A model generated the notes under the pieces. It did not search any database and had not been told where the DNA came from. It was given only the letters and a program-made list of their open reading frames with translations. The position numbers and the translations under genes were made by a program. From positions 44,469,111-44,533,110 of the forward strand of contig OY997593.1 in assembly GCA_963921825.1 (NCBI GenBank): DNA of 64,000 nucleotides, written 5' to 3'. Shown in pieces: positions 57,452-64,000 of this stretch (its first letter is position 1; each line of letters starts with the position of its first letter). Source of the stretch: Erodium maritimum. Taxonomy: Eukaryota; Streptophyta; Magnoliopsida; Geraniales; Geraniaceae.

Positions 57452-58505
57452 TGCTTTGTTCTTTCTATCTTTGCTCTACACCTCTGCTCCATTATATAAG
57501 TAATAGAAATCAATTGCATCCATTTATTATTTTTTACAAAGATTGATTATATACAATTCTATGAAGAACCTAAAAAATCAAAGTGTTGATATGAAAAATG
57601 ACTGATGATAAATTTCTACATTTAAAGAGAGAAATTGAAACTGACCATGATCTTTTGGTGAGAAACACTCCCACCAACTTAGCCTCTTTATAAATTTCCT
57701 CATGAATTCCGTCTCTTGGATTGTGAAAGGAATATAAGGGAGAAAGTCTCTCAACTGAAGATATATTTCAAATCTTAGTGTAGTAATCCTATTCTTGAGA
57801 ATGAGTCTCCTTTCATGTTTGTGGAAAATTCTTCTCATTCACCTTTGGAAAGATTCTCCAAAAAGTTGTATCTCTTGGAATCTGTCATCTTAATTGATGA
57901 TACTTAAGGTTATGTATTTACAATACTTGTAAGAGCGGGTGGTTTTGTACAAGTGTATTTCTCTATCTTCTTGGTCCCTCTTAATTGTCCCTTAAGGCAC
58001 AAGACATTTTTTCTGTTGTTGGACTCTCTATTTCTACTGGTTGAACTTTGGTTACTTCTTGTTGGGGGACACATCCTTATGATAGTGACAACTTTCGGTT
58101 AGCGTATTTCTATAGTCGGGATACCTACCGCTTTCTTGAGGGATCGACCGGTATTTTTATCGTACACTATACTGCTTGTTGAAATGTTGTTTGTGCTTAT
58201 AATTATATACATCTATTGAGAATGCGCTTCGACCATACAGTGACCAACAAGATAGCATTGATTCCAGGGAATGATATCTAGATTATTTTTCGGTGATTGA
58301 TAAGTCACTCTACACTTATAAAATTCTCTATGAGGGAAAGCTAACGACAGTCCCCCGACACGGTATTCCACCATAGCCGGCCTGCCCAGACCACAACAAC
58401 TCCAAACCAATAATCTCATTGATACACAAACAACACCCTCTACACAAAACCGTCAGGATCAACACCTCACGGTACACGACAAAAAAAATCGTCCCTAACT
58501 GTGAT
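57452..58505. other. Intergenic, no gene seen
   Basis: AT-rich sequence without a supported ORF. A stretch near 58110-58170 (GGGATACCTACCGC, GAGGGATCGACCGG) resembles the end of a gypsy-type LTR, but I found no matching border. Confidence 0.4.
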
Positions 58506-58521
58506 AATCATTGCGTCCGAA

Positions 58522-60201
58522 CACATAGATGGCGCTGAGTCCCAAAACCAGACCCTTCACCGGTCATGGTTTCAACGCCACTCTCTCCTTTGCTTCTTTT
58601 TGTACGATCCTGTTGTCGAGTTATGACCAATATTGTGCCATCGCTGCTCGAGGAGTTGCTCCGGCTCGCAAAGGTAAGACCAGGTCTCCTTCAACCAGCA
58701 CAACCAGGAAGACAAAGAGAGGGCTGGCTGGTGTTAATGGGGTTTCTGTCAACCCTGCCGAGGTTCCGGTCCGTAGTCCGGAGGAGAACGCTTCATCTCC
58801 TGCTCGGACGAAGAGGTCTGCTCGCCGGAGCAGATCGAGGAGGAAGGCTAGGCTTCAATTGGACGAAGCTTTGTTCGTAATCTCCCGCTCGGGTCATCAG
58901 AGGAGTGGGTCAGAAACGTCTTTAGCTCCTTTGGTACGATCGTCTTTGTGTCCGTTCCGAAGCGACGGAATCGTAATGGCCATACTTTCGGATTCATTCG
59001 TTTTGAATCAAAAAACGAGGTAGGTCATGCCATAGAGGGGTTGGATGGTTTCAAAATCAATGGTACTACTCTTCGTGTCGCCGTTGCTCGACATCGGAGG
59101 CGGACTTTCAGCCCTCGCCGAGACGAAGGACCACATGGAGCATGCTCTGTTTCAGAACCCTTGAAACAGAGCATGAACTCGAGGTCTCTACAAACCTTGA
59201 ATCAGAGCCAACTTTTGAGGCCTCCACAGCAACTCTCTGTAGGGGGAAAGAGATTGAGGTTCGCGGAGAAGATCGAAGTGTTCCTGCAGATTTTTCCTCG
59301 CCGGCCGGCGACGGCGAGGGTCCGTTTCAAACTTCCGAGCAATCCGAGATAATTTCGTCGGTTTCAAATCCCGGGAATATCGCCATTGTTTGATTCGAGC
59401 AGATCAGGATGATGTTGTTGCGTCCTTGGATCACACTGCGGATCGCGATGGATTGCCATTTCAGCTTGCTTCGGACTCGCTTGATCGTCTTGGGCCGTAT
59501 GTTGGGTTGGATGTTGGGTTGCTTATGGCCCAAGCAACCCAACATCAAGTGGAACTTGGGTCAGTTGAGGAGCCCATTCCGAGAAGCCCACTTATTGACC
59601 CAATAACAAGTCCTTCAAGGCCTTTTTTGGCTGGGGAGGTTATTTCTGTCGGGCCAGTATCAAAGGCAGATAGAAAAGCTTCTTCGTGCTCGTTATCTCC
59701 TGTTCCATCAGCCCCGAATCAGCTGGTGGTTAATGTCGGGTTTGAGGATGCTCAACCATTGTCGATTGTGTCACCGGCTACCTCCCTTTCTCTACATTCA
59801 AGTTTCGATCAGGAATTCCCTGTGTTGTCACCTGAAACAGTAAAGAAAGGCAAAGGGAAAAGACGGAAGAAACCTCAACAAACCTTTACAGTGACGACCC
59901 GTTCACTTCGTATGAGTGACAAGGAAATGCTCGAGGCTCAGTGTAGAAATGAGGTTTGGAGACATTTTGTCGCTACATGGACTATGCTGCAGATAGAAGC
60001 TCCTCCTTCTATCGACTAGTATTTTCTTTGTTTTAGGCCGTTGTCTCTTTTTCCTCTCTTTTTTCGTTTTTTTAGGAAGATTCTCTTATCCTTGTGGTAG
60101 AGTCTCTTTTGCAGGTCTTTTGGGATAACTTTTTAGCGGTCGGCTCTCTTTTTACCATCTTGGGGTAAAATGATTAATAAAATCATCATCTATCAAAAAA
60201 A
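58522..60201 (+). mobile_element. LINE-like retroposon, ORF1 (RRM) only, copy 2
   Basis: Plus-strand insertion of 1680 bases with a poly(A) tail (CATCATCTATC then A9). It is flanked by a perfect 16-base duplication AATCATTGCGTCCGAA (58506-58521; 60202-60217). It holds one RRM-type ORF1 that begins 7 bases from the 5' end, plus a ~180-base 3' UTR. No endonuclease, RT or RNase H. Same layout as 45154-46882. The perfect duplication and clear tail suggest a younger insertion than copy 1. Alternatively a processed pseudogene of a host RRM gene. Confidence 0.82.
58529..60019 (+). pseudogene. RRM-domain ORF1 of LINE-like retroposon, copy 2
   Basis: ATG at 58529 (ATLSFASFCTILLSSYDQYC), then a basic Ser/Arg-rich region (KRSARRSRSRRKARLQLDEA) to about 58880. 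After a frameshift the RRM follows: IVFVSVPKRRNRNG-type codons, HTFGFIRFESKNEVGHAIEG (RNP1), TTLRVAVARHRRRTF (58920-59120). After a further frameshift the C-terminal part (59390-60019) ends GKRRKKPQQTFTVTTRSLRM ... LQIEAPPSID. RRM ORF1 proteins of plant LINEs bind RNA and chaperone reverse transcription. At least two frameshifts make it a pseudogene. Confidence 0.75.
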
Positions 60202-60217
60202 AATCATTGCGTCCGAA

Positions 60218-60902
60218 GCCTACAAGACGACGTCCGCAACAAAACCTGTTACTACTCTCCGAGATGATCCAATCTACACCGGAAAATGAGACACACTTGC
60301 ACGCTGTGATCCAACACACCGGAAAGCTACAACCATACATGTCTACATTCCGATCTCTATACTCACCACGACGGACAGAAAGCATGATCTACATCGACGA
60401 CTCCAGCCACTAATGATGACCTAGAGCATCACACACAAGGCTATTGCGTACGTATTCTAATAATTTTATATGTGTATAAAGGAGTTAAGAAATAAATTAT
60501 GGTAGTGACCACATGAGCACATGACAAGTGATAACAACTTTCTTTGCCAATAAAATCAAAAAATCCATTTTCTCCCACCTTCGTGAGTAATGGGCTCAAA
60601 TGATGCTTCATCCAATTACTATTATCTTTCTTTTTTTAAATTGATTTTAATATAATATTTTAAATATTATAATCATATTTATAACAAGAAACCATTTTTG
60701 AGCCACTTTATAGGTTTAAATTAAAACTCCAAAATATTAACCCCCAATCTTTTGTATTTTCTTGAACCAGATAAAAACAAGCTAATTGGATCTTCCAATA
60801 ACTAATTCCAACATCATCATACATAACAATTTCTCACCAAGCATTAACGTGTTCAAGCAATGAGGCAGATGCACATTCTTATTGAACATCATTGTATATT
60901 GA
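60218..60902. other. Intergenic, AT-rich, no gene seen
   Basis: Continues the host sequence that was split by the LINE-like copy. ORF 60207-60413 overlaps the duplication and shows no domain. The rest is AT-rich. Confidence 0.5.
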
Positions 60903-60919
60903 ACTTCACACATTGTTTT

Positions 60920-62957
60920 TTTTTATCAGCAAAACATATATTAAAAACACTGATTCTTTGAAATAAAGAGTACGATGGGTGATAATGAAACACGAAAGAG
61001 CATTCTTTTCGGAACCTCAAGAAACCCCACATCGGGAAAATGATTGGGTACGCAGACCCTAAAACATGAAGCCCCACACCGGGGAAATGATTGGGTACGC
61101 AGACCCTGAAACATGAAGCCCCACAACGGGGAAATGATTGGGTGCGCAGACCCCTAAACATGATGGAGCATTCCTTTCAGAACCTCATGAAGCCCCGGAC
61201 CGTGGGGATGAAAGGGTACGCAGACCCTAAAGCAACTACTAGGCGCCCCACACCGGGGACAGAAAGCACAGGCGATGTCACAAAAAGGGGAGAAGCATCC
61301 AACTGATAGGCCCAACCAGAAGACCTCCCGACCCTAACCTTGAGAGGAAAGAACAACTCTCATCTCCAAAGCGCTACCAACTCTCGAAGGAGAAGAAGAC
61401 AACAACTAACAAGCCGGCGGCCAACACCGCTAACAGCAGAGACGAACCCGAATAACCATACATATCTTAGGAGGTGGCTTCTGAAAGGGGCAAACAACGC
61501 CCATGAAACTCGCCGGCGGTCAACACCTTTAACCGACGAGCTCGAACCACACCGATTCGAGATGAAAGGAAGCCAAAACACACAGGTATGTATGAACGGG
61601 CCGGAGAAGACTAACCAAACAAGGGAGGAAAGGGAGAGTACCTCTGAAATGTCGACCAACAATCCAGAGACCGGGAGGCGAAGCACCAAAGGTAGGTAGA
61701 AAAACTCAACAACGATCCAAACCCAATAAGATGTAGAAGTGTGTCCCACGACTTGAGCTAAAACCAAACACCTCCAATGACCTGCAAGAAGCTCCTCCAA
61801 CAAAACCGCAAGACACGGAGCAGACAAAGAAGCTCGCACTCAGCCCTCCGAAACCTTATTCCGGCCAACACCGAAAAGAGGCCCTAAAGAGGGGGAGGAC
61901 AGTATTTCTACCGAGAACGAGTTCCAAACTCTAAGTCGGCAGCAATAAATCTATCAATCCGAGAAACCGAAACTGAAAAGCGTGTTGAGTGTTCTGAAAC
62001 CGAGACCGGTAGCCCTTCGCTAACCGGTATCGAAGACCCGAGGGAGAAATCCTGTAATGATACCGAGCACGATCTAGTCCAGACCCTGACAAAAGAAGAT
62101 AACGAAGCCAGCAAGAAGAGCAGCAACCTACTCCGATGGAACGAGACCCGATCCACAACTAATCGAAGACTGACGAAAAGATTCCCACGGTAGATCAAGA
62201 ACGAACCAACCAAACGGCATCAATACCACAAAGCGAACCGGGTACTGGGAAGGTTCTCGGCAACAGGGTCAGATCCAACCCGCTCCAAAAACCCACCCGA
62301 ACCGGGTTTGAACCTGTCTAGACCGGATCGGGTTGGACCAAGTCCATTTCGAACCGGGTTGAACCTGATCCAGGCCAAACGGGTTGAACCTGGTCCAGAT
62401 CCAACCGGATCCATCCCAAAAACCGCCCATATTAACAGGCCCAAACAGGCCGGCCAAACCCGAGAAGCCTACAAGCCCAACCCTACGTACTAGTTCAGCG
62501 CTGAGCTTGCAACCGCCATGCCAACCGGATCCGAGATGCCATCGCAGTCGCAACCGAGCACCGACGACCTTCCTGGCGAGCTGCAACCCACTGTCCAGAA
62601 AGGAGCAAAGCTCAACTCCAGCACAACACGAACCATTGAAGAAGGAGGAGCCAAGCTCGACTCCGGCACAACATGAACCCCGGCGACGACCCAAGCTTCA
62701 AATCGACGTCTCCCGAGGCCTGAGGGAGAGTATGAACCGACCGGAAAAGAAGGGAGCTCCGGCGTGACTTCGAGGAACAACAAGAACGGTAAAAGAAAGA
62801 GAAGACGTGGGGGAAAGGGAGAAGGGAGGAGGACGAAGGAGCCACCACCGGCGGACGGCTTGGCCGGAGCCAGAGCCGTTGTCGGTGGTTTGAAAAGGGG
62901 CGGCGGCTGTTGTTGAGAACAAGTGTAGGTTAGGTTTTGCAGAGAGAGTTTTTTTAT
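60920..62957 (-). mobile_element. Poly(A)-tailed retroposon without reverse transcriptase (third)
   Basis: Minus-strand insertion with tail (T run at 60916-60924, sense end TTTTGCTGATAAAAA). It is flanked by a perfect 17-base duplication ACTTCACACATTGTTTT (60903-60919; 62958-62974; the T-rich end is ambiguous by a few bases). The 5' third (sense) is CT/GC-rich like a plant LINE 5' UTR, then carries TCGGGTT-type repeats (62275-62410). ORFs 62269-62694, 61908-62213 and 61360-61839 on the minus strand give no recognisable domain. A 47-bp tandem repeat lies near the 3' end. Could be a non-autonomous LINE derivative or a retrocopied non-coding RNA. Confidence 0.7.
61025..61165. repeat. 47-bp tandem repeat in retroposon
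   Basis: Three consecutive units with GATTGGGTACGCAGACCC at spacing 47 (about 61042, 61089, 61136), joined by ACATGAAGCCCCACA and CGGGGAAAT. Diverged relatives follow at 61185-61260. Confidence 0.85.
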
Positions 62958-62974
62958 ACTTCACACATTGTTTT

Positions 62975-64000
62975 AACTCTGAAATTTAGGGACACGTTAA
63001 AATTGATCTTTTTATTGTTTGTCATACAGCTATATAGCATTTAAACTTGAGTATTATTCTACCTAGTTGGATTCTTGGATAGGACATCTTGATTCTTAAC
63101 GCCCGCTCCATGTAACAACAGAGACCTCGTTTTCGCATGTGAGAAACATTGGTAATCGGTAAATAATATTTAGTATCAAATTTAAAGTTAAAACACAACT
63201 CTCCTATTATTGCCTACGAGACTTTCATTTTGATCGTTTTAGCATTTATTTCTTATTAACACCTTGTTGAATTTGTATTTTGTGTGTATTAATTATATGT
63301 TAAAACAGGGGCGGAACCAGGATTATAATTCAGGGTGTTCCGTCAATAATGGTTAAATTTAATAATAAAAAATCAAATATAAACTATATTTATAAGAGAA
63401 CGATATTATTTTGCATTGTTTGTGCAATAATTTGTTTATATGTCCTCATGATTGATATATAATTTGCATAACGTTAACCATGAAAATAAAATATTTTTCT
63501 AATTGTTGTCATATAAATTGGTTTTCATATCACTCGGTATATATGACTCTCTATGCTCGTTCTCCGCTTCAAACATAGTTATTCTCTTCTCCTATCAAAT
63601 CGGATAAAGAAATTTTTGAAAGAAGAAACAAAATTTCTTATTAAAAAACATTGAATTAAATAAAAATATATCAACACCTAATCATTCATATAATTTTTTC
63701 TAGCGAAATGTACTACTTGTATTATTAATCCAAAGAAAAAGAGTTAGTACAAAGATAGGTCTCTTGAAAGGTCTCTTTCCCTAAACTCTATGACAAATCG
63801 CCAATGCCATAAACCAGCTTTCTGAAAACAATAAAGAAATAAAAATCAAGTATTATCGAGAACTGCTCAAAATGGTGCGTTCTTCCTATTGTTTATAATA
63901 TATAGTAGACACCAAAATTTTGAACACGAATAAAAATTACTTCATTGCTAATACTTATAAATATTTTTTTGTATATGACTACTATTTAACTACTCTACTT
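62975..64000. other. Intergenic, AT-rich, no gene seen
   Basis: No supported coding region. The segment from 63307 may be the start of a DNA transposon (separate entry). ORFs are short and AT-driven. Confidence 0.5.
63307..64000. mobile_element. Possible hAT-type element, left terminus only
   Basis: CAGGGGCGGAACCAGGAT at 63307 resembles the CAGGGGCGGA-type termini common in plant hAT elements. The opposite end and the 8-bp duplication would lie beyond the window or are not recognisable, so this is a candidate only. Confidence 0.3.

Noticed and set aside
62269..62694. 141-codon minus ORF as a gene
   Set aside because: Lies within a retroposon with target duplications; Gly/Leu/Trp-rich composition from TCGGGT repeats, no domain.

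Overview
The window is nuclear DNA of a flowering plant, most likely a core eudicot. Evidence for this is two plant-specific genes with plant intron structure and many plant transposon families: Ty3/gypsy chromoviruses, Ty1/copia, Mutator-like elements with 9-bp target duplications, PIF/Harbinger elements with TTA duplications, and LINE-like retroposons. I cannot name the species. About 50 kb of the 64 kb is transposon-derived; the only clearly functional host genes are the adjacent TST and PMI1 (49.0-56.3 kb, + strand).

Layout. 1-2818: end of a chromovirus-type LTR (minus sense) with internal minisatellites. 2819-~9780: an old copia remnant (partial LTR, primer-binding site, leader), split by two Mutator-like elements (4268-6575 and 7607-9421; the second carries a gene fragment). 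~9783-10196: Harbinger transposase fragment. 10597-27428: a non-autonomous Harbinger element carrying only a decayed Myb/SANT-type ORF1. It holds a full gypsy chromovirus (11397-24175, minus strand, 5-bp duplication ATCCG), which itself holds a solo LTR (14393-15905, duplication GCCTA). A third Mutator-like element (25423-27163) sits in the Harbinger 3' region. 27432-34945: largely unassigned, with a solo LTR at 30175-33202 (duplication AAAAT). 34946-47692: a solo LTR (TGATGAG...CTCATCA, duplication GCATC) split by a copia element with apparently identical LTRs (35330-43775, duplication CTGGC) and by an ORF1-only LINE-like retroposon (45154-46882).

Gene island. TST encodes a 739-residue vacuolar-membrane sugar transporter in five coding exons plus a 5'-UTR intron. 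PMI1, 560 bp downstream on the same strand, encodes an 835-residue NT-C2 protein of chloroplast photorelocation in one exon. Both reading frames look intact. They are neighbours, but I see no evidence of a shared function.

Downstream of PMI1: a Harbinger-type element (56468-57448), a second ORF1-only LINE-like retroposon (58522-60201), a third poly(A)-tailed retroposon (60920-62957), then AT-rich sequence with a possible hAT-type terminus at 63307.

Most interesting points: (i) LINE-like retroposons that carry an RRM ORF1 and a tail but no reverse transcriptase; (ii) a copia element with indistinguishable LTRs yet broken catalytic sites throughout, implying very recent mobilisation in trans; (iii) two Mutator-like elements of one family carrying different gene-like interiors; (iv) a fully resolvable nesting order. 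Boundaries given with target duplications were read base by base; similarity statements come from visual comparison, not from alignment software.
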